A stretch of 64,000 bases of DNA, taken from contig JACVTC010000023.1 in the NCBI GenBank assembly GCA_016946835.1, positions 367,001 to 431,000 on the forward strand. The letters run 5' to 3'. This DNA comes from Neocallimastix lanati (nom. inval.) (Eukaryota; Neocallimastigomycota; Neocallimastigomycetes; Neocallimastigales; Neocallimastigaceae). The notes under the pieces were generated by a model. The model was not told where the DNA came from. It searched no databases and worked only from the letters and a program-made list of their open reading frames with translations. This document shows positions 1 to 12,400 of this stretch, in pieces. The translations under genes and the position numbers were made by a program. Each line of letters starts with the position of its first letter. Within the stretch, counting starts at the first letter, position 1.

Positions 1-2
1 TA

Positions 3-2768
3 AAAGAAAATTTAGAAAAAGGATTTATTAGACCATCAGAATCTCCTGCTGGATATCCTGTCCTTTTTCAAAAGAAAAAAGATGGTTCCCTTCGGTTATG
101 TGTAGACTATAAAAAATTAAATGCAGTAACTATAAGAAATTCATATCCTCTCCCTCTAATAACAGATATAATAGAAAAAGTAAAGGGAGCAAAATATTTT
201 ACGAAATTGGATTTACGTTCTGCTTATAATTTAATAAGAATTAAAGAAGGTGATGAATATAAAACTGCGTTTAGAACTAAATATGGTCATTATGAATATT
301 TAGTTATGCCGTTTGGATTAAAGAATGCGCCTGCCACTTTCCAATCATTTATTAACTCTATTCTTAGACCATACTTGGAAAAATGTGTAATCTTATACTT
401 AGATGATATTTTAATTTATTCCAAAGATTTAGAGGAGCATCATAATCAAGTCAGAAACGTCCTTCAAACTTTAATTAATAATAATTTATATGCAAAATTA
501 GAAAAATGTGAATTTGACCAGAATAAAGTTGAATTTTTAGGTTACATTTTATCTGGTGATGGTGTATCTACTGACCCAAAGAAAATTAAATCTATAGAAG
601 AGTGGCCAAGACCAGAAAATTTAAAAGATGTTCAAAGATTTATTGGCCTATGTAATTACTATAGAAGATTTGTTAAAGATTTTGCAAAAATTGCAAAACC
701 CTTACATAATTTAACAAGGAAAAATATTAAATTTATATGGACAAATGAATGTGAAAATGCTTTTAAGGAATTAAAGAAAAGATTAATTACTTCTCCAATT
801 CTACTTCATCCTGATATTACAAAACCTTTTATAGTAGAATGTGATGCAAGTAATTATGCTATTGGTGCTGTTCTATCTCAAAGGGATAAAGATAATAATT
901 TACATCCAGTAGCATATTATTCTAGAAGTTTACTAAACGCCGAAATAAATTATACAATAACTGATAAAGAACTACTCGCTATAAGGGATGCTTTTATTGC
1001 TTGGAGACATCTACTCCTTGGTGCTAAATACCAGATTACTGTTTATACAGATCATAGGAACTTAATATACACATTAGGAGGAAAGGTTGCAAATCAAAGA
1101 CAACATAGATGGTACCTTTTCTTCCAAGAATATAATTTTATAATAAAGTATAGGCAGGGAAACAAAAACGGAAAACCTGACAGTCTATCTAGGAGACCTG
1201 ATTATATTAAAAACAACATTGAAGAAAAACCTGAAAATATTTTAGACATTAAAAATGTTAAAGAAATTCCATGTTTTGTTAGTATTGTTAGTGATCTTTT
1301 AGAAAGAATTATTGATGATACCAAGTCTGACGCTACAGCTGAGGATATTCGACTTTACTTTAGTCCTCAAAATGTAAAAAATGATATGTCCTATAAGCCC
1401 TTCAGAAAAATGGAAAAGTTTAAAATAAAAGACAATTTAATATTTTATAATAATCTAGTCTATATTCCTGAAGTTCTCCGACTAGAAATATTAACTAAGT
1501 ATCATGAAAAGCCTGCTGCCGGTCATTTAGGAATTAAAAGAACTTTAGAGTTAATAACAAGAAACTTTTGGTGGCCTAAAATAAAAGAAGATGTAACCAA
1601 ATATGTAAACTCTTGTCAGTCCTGTGCAAGAAACAAAATAAATAGGCACAGAAAATATGGTCTTCTACAACCTTTGGATACTCCCGAAAGACCTTGGAAA
1701 TCTATTGAAATCGACTTTCTATGTGGTCTTCCCGATTCTAAAGGATATACAGTAATAATGGTAGTTGTAGATCGTTTTTCTAAAATGATCCACTTAATTC
1801 CCTTTAAACAAATACCTGATGCAAAACAAACTGCTAAGGCTTTTATGAATAATATCTTTAAACTACATGGTTTACCTCAAGATATTTATACAGACAGAGG
1901 ATCACAATTTACAAGTGCTCTTTGGAATGAATTTATGCACTTATTAAAAATTAAAAATAATATAGCTACCACAGATCATCATGAAACCGTCGGACAAGTT
2001 GAAAGATGTAACTCTTTTATTGAACAATATCTTAGGGCTTATTCAAGAGCTTATTATCATGATGACTGGATAGATTGGATCTACCTTGCAGAATTTGCAT
2101 ATAATAATTCGGTTAATGAATCTACTAAGGAAACACCTTTCTTTATAAATTATGGGTTCCATCCTTCCATGGACGAATTCTTTTTATTACCTCAAATGGA
2201 TACTAATTTTAAATATATAAAAAATATAAATACTAGTTTTAATCACATTAAAGACGTCTTACTACGTTCCAAAGAATTATATAAAAGGCATGCTGATAAG
2301 AAAAGATTAGAACCTCCTGTTTTTAAAGAAGGTGACTTAGTATGGGTTCAAACTCCTCCTTCTCTTAATATCGAAGATTATTCTAAATTATCACCTTGTA
2401 AGTACGGACCTTATAAAGTACTTGAAGCTTTAGATAATAATAATTATAAAATAGATTTAAAAAGATCTCCTTTCCCTAAACACCATCCAATATTCCATAT
2501 ATCTGCGCTCGAGCCTTTCATTCCTACTCCTCCAGAATATAGAAAAAGAAGATCTCATAATGAATCTATTAAAGATATTATAGAAATAGCAGGATTTAGG
2601 ACCAATTATAAGAAAAAATGTTATGAATATCGTGTAAGGTATAAATATAAAAATTCATATGATTGGGTTCCTTCAGAAGAAGTTGAAAATAACCCAAGAA
2701 ATCAAGAGATTTATTTATTATATTTAAAGAATGGAAGGAAGCTTACTTCGATAGCTTATAATTTTTAA
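3..2768 (+). CDS. Ty3/gypsy Pol, 3' part (RT, RNase H, integrase, chromodomain)
   Basis: The frame is open from the window edge, so the start (gag, protease, RT fingers) lies outside. Visible in order: RT with LCVDYKKLN near nt 97 and catalytic YLDD at 396-407; RNase H with the acidic set [13 protein letters not shown] and YTDHRNL; integrase HHCC zinc finger (YHEKPAAGH ... CQSC near 1500-1625), the core Asp in IEIDF and YTDRGSQF, and Glu in GQVER; the GPY/F module (KYGPYKV); and a C-terminal chromodomain-like segment ending in [10 protein letters not shown] near 2660. This order is that of the chromovirus branch of gypsy elements, whose chromodomain is known to steer integration to marked chromatin. 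No stop or frameshift interrupts the visible 922 codons, and all catalytic residues seen are intact, so this may be a young copy. A PPT and LTR follow directly. Confidence 0.95.
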   Translation, partial: KENLEKGFIRPSESPAGYPVLFQKKKDGSLRLCVDYKKLNAVTIRNSYPLPLITDIIEKVKGAKYFTKLDLRSAYNLIRIKEGDEYKTAFRTKYGHYEYLVMPFGLKNAPATFQSFINSILRPYLEKCVILYLDDILIYSKDLEEHHNQVRNVLQTLINNNLYAKLEKCEFDQNKVEFLGYILSGDGVSTDPKKIKSIEEWPRPENLKDVQRFIGLCNYYRRFVKDFAKIAKPLHNLTRKNIKFIWTNECENAFKELKKRLITSPILLHPDITKPFIVECDASNYAIGAVLSQRDKDNNLHPVAYYSRSLLNAEINYTITDKELLAIRDAFIAWRHLLLGAKYQITVYTDHRNLIYTLGGKVANQRQHRWYLFFQEYNFIIKYRQGNKNGKPDSLSRRPDYIKNNIEEKPENILDIKNVKEIPCFVSIVSDLLERIIDDTKSDATAEDIRLYFSPQNVKNDMSYKPFRKMEKFKIKDNLIFYNNLVYIPEVLRLEILTKYHEKPAAGHLGIKRTLELITRNFWWPKIKEDVTKYVNSCQSCARNKINRHRKYGLLQPLDTPERPWKSIEIDFLCGLPDSKGYTVIMVVVDRFSKMIHLIPFKQIPDAKQTAKAFMNNIFKLHGLPQDIYTDRGSQFTSALWNEFMHLLKIKNNIATTDHHETVGQVERCNSFIEQYLRAYSRAYYHDDWIDWIYLAEFAYNNSVNESTKETPFFINYGFHPSMDEFFLLPQMDTNFKYIKNINTSFNHIKDVLLRSKELYKRHADKKRLEPPVFKEGDLVWVQTPPSLNIEDYSKLSPCKYGPYKVLEALDNNNYKIDLKRSPFPKHHPIFHISALEPFIPTPPEYRKRRSHNESIKDIIEIAGFRTNYKKKCYEYRVRYKYKNSYDWVPSEEVENNPRNQEIYLLYLKNGRKLTSIAYNF

Positions 2769-2848
2769 TTTATGAAATTTCAAAAAATTTTTTAATAAAA
2801 ATTTAGACCTCCGTATCGTTACACAAAAATCGTCTTGAATCCGATTTT

Positions 2849-2861
2849 TATGGGAGGGCGT
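2849..2861 (+). promoter_or_regulatory. Polypurine tract of the first gypsy element
   Basis: A G-rich run (TGGGAGGGCG) sits 80 nt after the pol stop and directly before a TG that starts an LTR. This is where the plus-strand primer for reverse transcription is expected. Confidence 0.7.
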
Positions 2862-3480
2862 TGTTGAAATTATAACTGAATTGAAATCTCAATTTCAGTT
2901 ATTTACATTTCAATAATTAAAAATATTATTTATTTAATTATAAATAATATATATATTTAAATAATTAATAATTAATATAAATTCTTGTTTAATATTTAAA
3001 GGGTTATCTTAGGCCTAATAATCCTGAGAATATTAATAAATAAGGTTTATATTAATAATTAATTTCAATGATACATTTGACGTCACGTGTATTTTATTTA
3101 TATTATGTTTTTATATATGTTTACAACATATCTATATTAAATTCAATTATTCAAATTAATTATATAATTAAATTTATCCTTATATTTTATTATTATTTAT
3201 ATTATTATTATCTTATAATTAAATATTATTATTATGTAACTTACAAAGTATAAAAGAAAGATGTAAAAATCTATCTTTTATGTTCTTTGTAAGGTTATTG
3301 TAAAATTACCTTAATAGTAATATATTATAAATATTTTATTATTAAATAAAATCAATAAATTTAAAATCAAATTAATTCGATAATTCTAATTATCAAAGTT
3401 TATAATAAATAAATTTTTATTAAACTAAACATTTAAATATTTATTATTATTATTATATATCTATATAGTATATTACTATA
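2862..3480 (+). repeat. 3' LTR of the first gypsy element (right end unresolved)
   Basis: Begins TGTTGAAATTATAACTG right after the PPT. It opens with an inverted repeat around AACTGAAAT/ATTTCAGTT, and carries a TATA box at about 3249 and AATAAA-like signals from 3346. I could not find its CA end, so the right border is a guess. A related promoter block recurs at 61343-61396 and, inverted, at about 62420-62480. Confidence 0.6.
3240..3293 (+). promoter_or_regulatory. TATA box embedded in a long stem-loop
   Basis: The arms CTTACAAAG (3239-3247) and CTTTGTAAG (3285-3293) enclose a second paired block, ATAAAAGA/TCTTTTAT, with a short A-rich apex. The TATA box lies inside the 5' arm, so the RNA start would fall within the stem. 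A diverged copy at 61343-61396 keeps both arms. Confidence 0.6.
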
Positions 3481-3814
3481 TAGACATATCGACTTAGTGA
3501 ATATTTTTATTAAAACATATTATTTTATTTAAATTTAAATTATAAATTATATCAAAATCTTAACATATAATTAATGAAAAATAATTAATAATTTATAATT
3601 ATTTATAAAATAATAATTATTTTTAAAAAAATATTTATTTAAATAATAATTAATATATTCATTGATTTTAACTTATAAATTTATTTAATAGTTATATTTT
3701 CATATATTGATCTAAATTTATTTACATATTATAATTTATACATTTATATAAATAATATAAAATTTATTTACATATTATTATTATTCATTTAAATAGAATT
3801 TTTACAAAAAATTA
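3481..3814. other. AT-rich spacer or remains of the LTR
   Basis: Nearly pure A/T with no coding potential. Part of it may be the unresolved R/U5 end of the preceding LTR. Confidence 0.4.
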
Positions 3815-4544
3815 TGTAAATTTGTATTTAATATTTTACCATAAAAATATTAGTTATTTTAATTAAAATGAATTATGTATTTTATAATGTATTATAAACT
3901 ATAAATGTATCTAATCTATCATATTATTTAATCTATATTTTTTAAATGAAAAAAAAAAAAAAAAAAAAAATTCTTTTTTTTTTCATTAATTCCTATCCTA
4001 TCAATATTTAATATTTTATAATTAATTAGAAAATCGGTAATTAATGTTTTTCCTAACAAATAGGTTTTCTTTAATTATACGATGATCAATATGATTAGAA
4101 TATTGATCGAAAAACTATTTAGGTTTTTCTTCTAATCTTTTCCTAAATAGATTTTTTGTTAAGATTAGAAAACAAATTTATTTAACCGATTAATTTTTTA
4201 AAAAATATAAATAGGACTCTTGAATTCTCTTTGAGAAATCAAGAGTTATTATTTTAAGAAAATGTAATAAATAATAGCAAATAAAATAAATTTTTTTATT
4301 TATATATCAAAAAAACTGTTATTAATCATAAAAGGTTTTTTTTTTTAAAGAATATTTTCAACTACTATTCTGCCGTTGCTTGGTTATTGTTTGTTATATT
4401 TACTTATAATAAACTCTGTAAAATTAAGTATAATTTTTATTTTTTTTAATTTTATTTTCTCAATTTTAATATTATGTAAAAATAATATTAAAATTGTAGA
4501 TAATAGTTATATTAATTAATTTTAGTTTTAGTATAGCTATTACA
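3815..4544 (+). repeat. Solo LTR of the R-hairpin superfamily (copy H0)
   Basis: Ends ...GCTATTACA at 4544; the left border is uncertain. Contains the interleaved inverted repeats at 4115-4170, a TATA box (AATATAAATAG near 4203), the CTCTTGAATTCTC/GAGAAATCAAGAG stem-loop just after it, and AATAAA signals. A 22-A run followed by a T-rich run lies at 3949-3981. The same architecture recurs in at least a dozen LTRs here. Confidence 0.65.
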
Positions 4545-4547
4545 ATT

Positions 4548-5352
4548 TGTGTAATAATTTCATTATAATATTTATTATAACAAAATTATTAACTACAACC
4601 TGATACTAACATCAAGTTGAGAAAATAAGAAAACAATTAGAAAAAATAAAGAAAATTTTAACTTATCTTAATAGAGAAGAGTTTATTATAAACAAATATA
4701 ATAAACAACACAAAATAAAAGAACACTTATTGAAAATGTTTGTAGATTTTATTAATTATTATTATATATTTATTAATATTTGTTATATAATAATAACTCT
4801 TGATTTCTCAAAAATTTAGAGAAATCAATAGCTATTTATACGAAAAATTAAATAATAAAATTTTATAAATTTTATATAAAATAATAATTTAAAAGGTTTT
4901 CTAATCTTAACAATTATCTTATCTAGAAAAAGATTAGAAGAAAAAACTAGATAAGTTCTTTAAGGAAAAACCAATTTATTATTATAATAAATTAGAAAAA
5001 ACCTTAAAGTCCGATAAAATTAATTTATATTTTAATAAGAAAATAAAAAACTTTAAAGTCCGAATAAGTTAATTCAAATTTTAATTAAAAATAATAATTA
5101 AATAATTAATTTATTACTATAAAAATTAATAAAATTTATAATTAATTAAATAAATTAAATAAAATAAATGTATACTAAATAAATTTAAAGAAAAAATTTT
5201 TTAATTAAATTAAAACTATAATTAAATGTACAAATACATGTTAACTTGATAAATAATTACTAATTTAATGAATGAATGTATAAATTATATAATAGATAAA
5301 TAATCAAATAAAGAAATTATAATTATTTAACAAATAATTATAGTTTCTTACA
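4548..5352 (-). repeat. Solo LTR of the R-hairpin superfamily, inverted (copy H1)
   Basis: Runs from TGTGTAATAATTTC to ...TTTCTTACA, with the TG/CA ends of an LTR. The ACTCTTGATTTCTC hairpin, the TATA region and the TTATCTAG / AAGATTAGAA blocks are in reverse order, so transcription would run leftwards. It is joined to H0 on the left by ATT and to the next LTR on the right by ATT. Confidence 0.75.
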
Positions 5353-5355
5353 ATT

Positions 5356-6423
5356 TGATAAATAACAAAATTATTAAATTAAAATAAATAATAAAAAACA
5401 AATTCTTGTTAAAGTTTTCTAACTTAACCCAAAAATTAATCCATTCTAAAAAAAATTAAATCCATATTTAAGAAAAATTAATTAAATAAAAATAATTAAA
5501 ATAAAATAATAATAAATTAATTAATCATTAATAATTTTAATTAAAAACTAAAATAAATTAATAATTAATATTTTTCTAAAACTATAAATAAACAAAATAA
5601 TAAACATATTTAATAAATTATAAATAACAAATAAACAAACTTATAAACATCGCAAAATTAAAATTAAATAGTTAAATAATTTTTTTTTAAGTTACCTTTA
5701 TTTAAAATAATGATTATTTTATTTATTTTATAACTCAACTTTTATAAACAAATTGTAATTAAAATAACATTTTAAAACTCATCTTTATTAACATTTTAAT
5801 TGTAAATATTGTTTAATTTAATAATAAATTATTCTTTATTTCTCTTTTATTAATTTTATTATTTTTAATGTAAATAGCTTAAAATCAAAGAAAAATATAA
5901 AAACATGTAAATATTTCTTATAAATTATTCTTTATTATTAATTATTTAATAAATTATTATAAATATTTTATTAGTTTTAATAATCAAAAAGTATGATTAT
6001 TAATTATTTAATAAATTATTATAGATATTTTATTAGTTTTTAATAATCAATTTTTATGATTATTAATTATTTTGATAAATTATTATATATTTTATTAGTT
6101 ATTAATAATCAATTTTATTATTAAAATTTAAAATAAATTAGTATAAATAATAAATATTTCATTTTATTATTTTATTAGTTTCTAACAATTATTTTATTAA
6201 TTTAAACAAAATTAATTATTAAATAAATAAAGATTAATATTAAAATAAAAATAAATTTTTTTAATAAAACATTTTTGTGTTTAATAATAAAACATTTTTG
6301 TGTTTAATAATAAAACATATTTATTTTTTTAAATTTCTTAAATCAATTTTATTCAGTATTTATCCTTTTATTCACTTCTACAAAATTTAATTTTTGTAGA
6401 TTAATTATATTAGGTATAAATCA
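5356..6423. repeat. LTR-like repeat X, copy 1
   Basis: Starts TGATAAATAACAAAATT and ends ...GGTATAAATCA. A second copy lies at 36057-37026. It holds no coding capacity. Internal tandem units of about 60 bp (around ATTATTAATTATTTAATAAA, 5933-6115) occur three times here and twice in copy 2, and a 25-bp unit with ACATTTTTGTGTT is duplicated near 6270-6310. I infer an LTR from its TG/CA ends and its place in the chain; I could not identify a TATA box. Confidence 0.6.
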
Positions 6424-6428
6424 TATTT

Positions 6429-7261
6429 TGTTACGATACAAATAATAAATAAAAAATAAATAAAAAATTAAATAAACTATTAAGATTAATTAATAAATAA
6501 ATAAGAATAAATACTAAAGTATTAAAATATATAATAATGAAATTAAATAATGTATAAATAATTAAATTATTTAAAATAATGTATTAATTGTATTTATTTA
6601 ATATTGTAATAGTAAACAATTAGATATTTTATTATAAATAATTAAAATTATATTTATTATTATTTTATATTTTATTATAAAATTTTTATTATACTTTATT
6701 ATATTTTTATTATTATCTTATATTAAATATTTTATTAAAATTATATTTTATTATATTTTATTATTATAAAATTATTATATTTTTGTTATTATATTTTTAT
6801 TATATTTTATATTTTATATTTTTATTTTTACTCCAATCAAATAAATGTTTTAATGATATAAAAAGAACAAAGTAAAACAATACTTTAGTTCTTCCTCTTC
6901 TTTCAACTTTATTTTTATATTTTTCTTTTAATTTTTCGAGAATGAAATAGTAAATATTTAGTATTAGTATTAATAAATAATTAAATAAATAATTATATAA
7001 AATTAAATTGTTCTCTAGTTAAATTGATTAGTTTTGTTTTTGTGTTTTATTATAGTTAAAGATAAAAATAATTTTGGTTAGTTTAAATATTTAGTTTGTT
7101 TTGGTAATTTAGTTTTAATTTAGAGATAAATTTTATTAAAATATTTATTTAAGTTATTTATATTAGAATAGTTAAAATAATATTTATTTTGTTAGTGAAA
7201 AATTAAATTTTTAATTATTAGAATATATTATTTTTTTTTAACAATCTTCAATTCTGTACCA
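6429..7261 (+). repeat. 5' LTR of element 1
   Basis: TGTTACGATACAAATAA ... CTTCAATTCTGTACCA. It matches 13419-14250 almost base for base. A solo relative lies at 42281-43150. TATA near 6857. Confidence 0.95.
6855..6893 (+). promoter_or_regulatory. TATA box with stem-loop at the presumed RNA start
   Basis: GATATAAAAAG is followed by AAGAAC-AAAGTA, a loop, then TACTTT-A-GTTCTT: 12 paired bases with one bulge. It is repeated in the 3' LTR (13852-13882) and in the solo LTR at 42660-42688. Confidence 0.65.
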
Positions 7262-7268
7262 TAAATCT

Positions 7269-7286
7269 TGGCGAGCTATGCAGGAC
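7269..7286 (+). promoter_or_regulatory. tRNA primer-binding site of element 1
   Basis: TGGCGAGCTATGCAGGAC begins 7 nt after the LTR. Its complement reads as a tRNA 3' end: CCA, discriminator G, a 7-nt acceptor strand ATAGCTC and a 5-nt T-stem strand CCTGC. I cannot name the tRNA. Confidence 0.75.
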
Positions 7287-8452
7287 CTGAAGATAAAAAA
7301 ATAATATGAAAATAATAATTAAAATATTAGATAAATAATAAAGTTGTAAAAAAAAAAAAAAAAAAAAAAAATTTTTTTTTTGAAATTTAGCCAATAGAAT
7401 AGTTAGAAAATTGACAAAAAAAAATATTTGGATTATAAATTAAAGTTGGAAATTTTATTATAAAATTATTGGTAATAATAATAAAAAATATATATATATA
7501 TAAAATAAAATTTTGGATTATAAATTTAATTTGGAAGTTTTATTAATAAAATTATTGGTAATAAAAAAAAAAAAAAAAAAAAATAAATAAATAAATAAAT
7601 TAGTAATAAATTATTGAAAATAGTTAGTAGGTAAATAGGGAATTAAATAATTAAAGTAAAATTTTTGTTAATTTTGATATTGGAAAGTTTAAATTTTATA
7701 ATTAAATTTAAAATAAATAGTATATAGTATAAAAAATAGGATTATTAAATACTGATAAAAAGTATATTTATTATTTTCATTCAAAAGAAAAATTAAAACC
7801 AAAAATTATAAAGATTTATATACAGTGTGTAAACCGGTTGAAAATTAATTAGTAAAGAATTAGGGTGATTCCAATTTTTTACTAATTAAGGTTTTTAATC
7901 GATCTCGTGAGTGCGTGAATACGTCCCAAAGTAATAATTATACTCCCCACGGCACTTTCCGTAGTTTATCAACTATCCGAGTGTTGTCAGGGTTTTTGGA
8001 CAAGATCGAGCACTGGAACAATAATGAACTTATATCACCGAAGGTATAAGGTCCACCTTACAAATCTTTATAAGAATATAAAAATAAAGTTTTTATTATC
8101 AATACATCAAAATAATTAATCAACTCAATAAATAAATAAAATTTTTCACTTACACTTTTTTAATTTCAATTTATTCAATTTTACTTCAGTATCAGTTTAA
8201 TTTAAAAATAATCATCATTCTATATTTAAATTCATAATCAAGAAATTTTCACTTTATATTATTTATAAAAAAAAAAAAATTTTTTATCAATACTTCTAAT
8301 TAGTCATCCATTAAAAAGTTAATTCAATAAGTTCAGGCAAAAAATAATAAAAAAATATTTATAAGAAATAAAAAATAATCTTATAATTAACAAAAACAAC
8401 AAAAACTTATCCACTTATCAATCCATCCATCAATATATTCAATCTTATTAAA
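7287..8452 (+). other. Untranslated leader of element 1
   Basis: Contains poly-A/T tracts at 7349-7380 and 7563-7582. A much more GC-rich island lies at about 7825-8060. Within it are a 10-bp inverted repeat (AATTAGTAAA near 7846, matching TTTACTAATT near 7878) and the near-palindrome TAAGGTCCACCTTA at about 8047-8060. Such an island in an otherwise A/T leader suggests a structured packaging or dimerisation region; this is inference. Confidence 0.5.
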
Positions 8453-9415
8453 ATGAAAATATTAGAATTAGAAAGTTTACTTCCCCGTCTTAATGAATAC
8501 CATAGAGATATTGATTCTTGGTGTGACGAATTCACAAGAATCATGTCTTTAACAAATATCACCAATCCAATGAGTATACACTCCTGGGCAATGGAGTGTG
8601 TTGAAGGAAAATTAAGGGGAATAATACAAGACTTATATACAATTGAAGATGGTGTTCAAAATTATCCAACAATTCAAGAAATTAAGGACGCAATTGAGAA
8701 GGCTTTGGACATAACACCACAAGAAAAATGCAAACGACTTCAAAAGTTAAGAATTCAGAAAGGAGAAAGCATAAGAAATTTCAATTGGAGATATAAAAAA
8801 ATGTATAATAATCTCCCAAAGTTTTACCAAACGTTTATTACAGTAGAAGATTATGAAGAATCAATTATTTATAGACCCTACGCAAGATCACAAGTAATTA
8901 CACAAAGATGTTTGGATTTAGAAGATGCATTTGAAGAAGCTGAACTTGCCGAAAGAGCTGAAGAAAGAAGAAATAACAATAATGAAGTTATAATGACAAC
9001 ATTATATAATAATCATCCATTTTATTACAACAATAATAATTACACAGTTAATCCTTACAGACAAGCCAAAACAATAAATTATAATTCCACTTTTAACGGA
9101 AGACAAAGTTACATCAAGAAAAATAATTTTAATCAAAGATATTACAAAGGAAATGCTGACTTTCAAAATAATTATAATAGAATTCATTTTAATAATGATA
9201 AAGTCAATAATTATACAAACAATAATCCAATTACAAGAAAAGAATCAAACTTTTCTAATAATAATAATATTAATGAAACGAAATCAACTTATAATAATCA
9301 AAAAACATGCTATAGATGCGGTCAAAAGGGTCATTATTACAATCATTGTCCTTACTCTTTCAAACAACTTGCAGAAATGGAAGAAAAGAATAATAATGAA
9401 TCTTTAAACTTTTAA
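8453..9415 (+). CDS. Gag of element 1 (zinc-knuckle nucleocapsid)
   Basis: 320 residues, intact. The first two thirds form an alpha-helical retrotransposon Gag domain (Trp-rich start, then FNWRYKKMYN, then an acidic helix LEDAFEEAELAERAEE). An Asn-rich linker follows, then one CX2CX4HX4C knuckle, CYRCGQKGHYYNHC (about residues 283-296), which binds RNA during particle assembly. The ATG at 8453 is preceded by a clear leader, and the same start context and protein start (MKI..E) recur in element 2. The last codons, TCT TTA AAC TTT TAA, contain a slippery site that feeds ribosomes into pol. Neighbouring pol has no ATG of its own near its start. Confidence 0.93.
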   Translation: MKILELESLLPRLNEYHRDIDSWCDEFTRIMSLTNITNPMSIHSWAMECVEGKLRGIIQDLYTIEDGVQNYPTIQEIKDAIEKALDITPQEKCKRLQKLRIQKGESIRNFNWRYKKMYNNLPKFYQTFITVEDYEESIIYRPYARSQVITQRCLDLEDAFEEAELAERAEERRNNNNEVIMTTLYNNHPFYYNNNNYTVNPYRQAKTINYNSTFNGRQSYIKKNNFNQRYYKGNADFQNNYNRIHFNNDKVNNYTNNNPITRKESNFSNNNNINETKSTYNNQKTCYRCGQKGHYYNHCPYSFKQLAEMEEKNNNESLNF

Positions 9416-9436
9416 ATGGAAGAAGGAAAACTTCCA
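9403..9436 (+). promoter_or_regulatory. -1 ribosomal frameshift cassette (gag to pol)
   Basis: The heptamer T TTA AAC (9403-9409) lies in the gag frame two codons before its stop. After a 7-nt spacer comes TGGAAG / CTTCCA (9417-9422 and 9431-9436), a 6-bp hairpin with an 8-nt loop. Slipping back one base gives TTT AAA CTT TTA AAT GGA..., which is exactly the pol frame, open from 9400. Element 2 has the same cassette with a covarying pair. Confidence 0.85.
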
Positions 9437-12400
9437 ATAATCAAATCAAAAATGAAGTTGTTGCTGTTGCCGTAAGAAATAATAAGAAAACAAATAAAGA
9501 AAAGCCTTATAGTAAGACTAAAACAAAAACAAATAAAACTATAAATACAAAGAATAATCATAATAATGAAGTTGAAAAAATGGAATTAGAAAATGATGAA
9601 TTACAAACAATTGAAAACAATAATACGAATGCTAGTTTTGATGTCGATAAAAGCAATAGCAATAAAATTCAAACTGAGAATGATATTTCAATATTACCTA
9701 TTACAACACATTCAACTGAAACTGAAAGACTTAATGAAATTGACGTTTCAGTTTTAGCACAACCATCTATCAACAAAGCGAAACAAAATGCTAAAAATCA
9801 AAAAGAAAAAGAAATCATTGAAGAATCAGAAAATAGTATTCAAGAAACTAATATTAATAAACAAAATAAATTACCAAGTACACAATTAGAAGAAAGAAAA
9901 ACAAAAAATAATAATACTGATAAAATAGAAAAACACATTATGATAATGGATGAACAACCAAAATATGATATAACAAATGATCTCAATAATAAATTTGCAA
10001 ATATTACATTTTCACAATTATTAGATATTAGTCCAAAATTACGAGCGGAATTTATAAAAGCATTGAGGCTGAAAAGCCCTGCAATAAATAAGAAAACTCC
10101 AGAAGAAATCATCTTATCAGTAATGGCTAGAGATGATGTAGCAACAACAGAATGTCGAATTAATAAAGTAAAAGGAATCGCTTTTCTAGATACAGGTGTT
10201 AGTATAAATATAGTTACCAAACAATTCTTAAACAAGCTAGGAAATATTAAACCAGTGGGATATGTAAAAAATAATATTGTCCAAGTCTTATCAAAAGAAA
10301 ATGTGTATACAGAGATATATTTATTAAATGTTAATATTGGAAAGTTAAATTTACACGATATTTTTAGAGTTATTGATAGTAAACATAATTTATTTGATAT
10401 TTTAATTGGTTATGGAACACTTAAAGATAATAATTTATTTATAAACCCAATAAATAATTCTCTATGCCTTATGAAAGGAAATAATTCATGGAAATGTTTA
10501 ACAAAACTTGGAAAGGAAAATAATAAAGATGTTATTAACGATGATGAAGAAGATGAATCAAAAAATACAGAAGATAAATCTAATTCTGATATTAATAACA
10601 ATTCTTATTTATACTGCTTTATTAATGAAAATAAAGATGAAAATAATAATAAATTGTTGGAAAACCATAATGAAAAATTAAATACTATAAATAATAATAA
10701 TGATAGCAAAGGTAATAATAAAATTGATGAAGATGAAAATAAAAAGGCGACTTTACTACAAAACATTATAATTGAAATTCCCAATAAAAATAAAAAGAAG
10801 GTTAGAAAATTATTAAAAGAATTTTCCACTATTTTTGCAACAAAAATTGAAGAACTTCAACCGACAAAATTATTACCATATAGAATTCATTTAGTAGATA
10901 ATGCCAAACCAATAAAACAACGATGTTATAGGCTTTCTAGGGTTCAAGCTAAAGCACTTAAAGTTGAATTAGAAAAACTTATAAATAACAAGTTAATTGA
11001 ACCTTCCAATTCTCCCTGGTCCTCTCCAGTTATATTAGTACTAAAAAAGAATAAGAAATGGAGATTGTGTGTGGACTTTAGGAAATTAAACACCGTCACA
11101 ATAAAAGATGCCTATGCATTACCTATAATCGATGAAATATTATTTTCAATTGGAACTGAGGTTAAAGTGTTCACTACAATCGATTTATTTTCTGGTTTTC
11201 ATCAGATTCCAATGTATAAAGACGATATACCTAAAACAAGTTTCACCACTATGTATGGCAATTACCAGTTTCGAGTAATGCCTTTTGGATTATGTAATGC
11301 TCCCGGAACCTTCCAAAGGGAAATGAATAGGATATTTCTACCACTTATTGGAATTTGTATGTTTGTCTACGTTGATGATTTAGTTGTATTCTCTCCTTCT
11401 ATTGAACAACATATAGAGGATCTCAATAAAGTATTCAACATCATTAAAGAAAATAACTTAAAAATTAATTTAGAAAAATGCAACTTCTTCAAAGAAAAAG
11501 TCAATTTATTAGGTCATACTTTATCAATTAATGGAATTTCCCCTATACAAGAAAAAATTCAAGTTATTTTAGAATGGATTCCACCAAGAAATATCACTCA
11601 ATTATAGTCCTTTCTTGGTGCAGTCGGCTATTATCGAAAGTTTATATTCAACTTTGCTAATATTGCTAAACCATTGTTCAAATTATGTAAGAAAGGTGTT
11701 AAATTTATATGGAATAAAGAACAAGATGATAGTTTCAATGAATTAAAAATTAAGTTAGCTTCTGCTCCAATTTTAACTATGCCTAATTTTGACAAACAAT
11801 TCATTATACGTACTGACGCTTCATATGATGGTATTGGAGGGGTTCTCCTTCAAAAAGATGAAAACAACATTGAAAAACCTATTCATTTTGTAAGTCGCTC
11901 TTTAAAGCCGGCGGAGAAGAATTATGCAATAACAGATCTTGAGGGTACAGCCGCGACTTACTGTGTTACAAAATTTAAGTCTTATATTGCTGGAAATAAG
12001 TATGAAACACTTCTTTACACAGACCACAAGCCATTAGTAGGATTATTCAAAAACAAAGAAACCAATAATTCTAGGCAAACACGTTGGGTTTTACTTCTTT
12101 CGATGTTAAAAGTTAAAGTATTATATGAACCAGGAAAAAAGAATGTTATAGCAGATGCATTATCCAGACTACATACTGAGCATAATAAAATTATAAGTAC
12201 CATAACAAGTGAAATAGGTGAAAATAATTCAAATAATTTACTTTCTTGTTATAAAGACAAATTCATAGTAATTAATAATGAAGAATATTTTAAAGATGAT
12301 GGTAAACTGAGAAAAGTTATTAAGAATCAAGATGAAAAAGTTGATTTAATATTAAAAGCACATAAAATTGGTCACGAAGGTGTATTTAAAACCTATAATA

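Noticed and set aside
3068-3253. Small open frame rich in Tyr and Ile
   Set aside because: Lies within an LTR and consists of low-complexity AT sequence; no family resemblance.
3949-3981. A22-T9 inverted run as a terminator
   Set aside because: Poly-A/T tracts are everywhere in this sequence and nothing marks this one as functional.
11605-11607. TAG in pol of element 1 as programmed readthrough
   Set aside because: It lies inside the conserved RT-RNase H connection, a second stop follows at 12874, and the related W has sense codons at both places.
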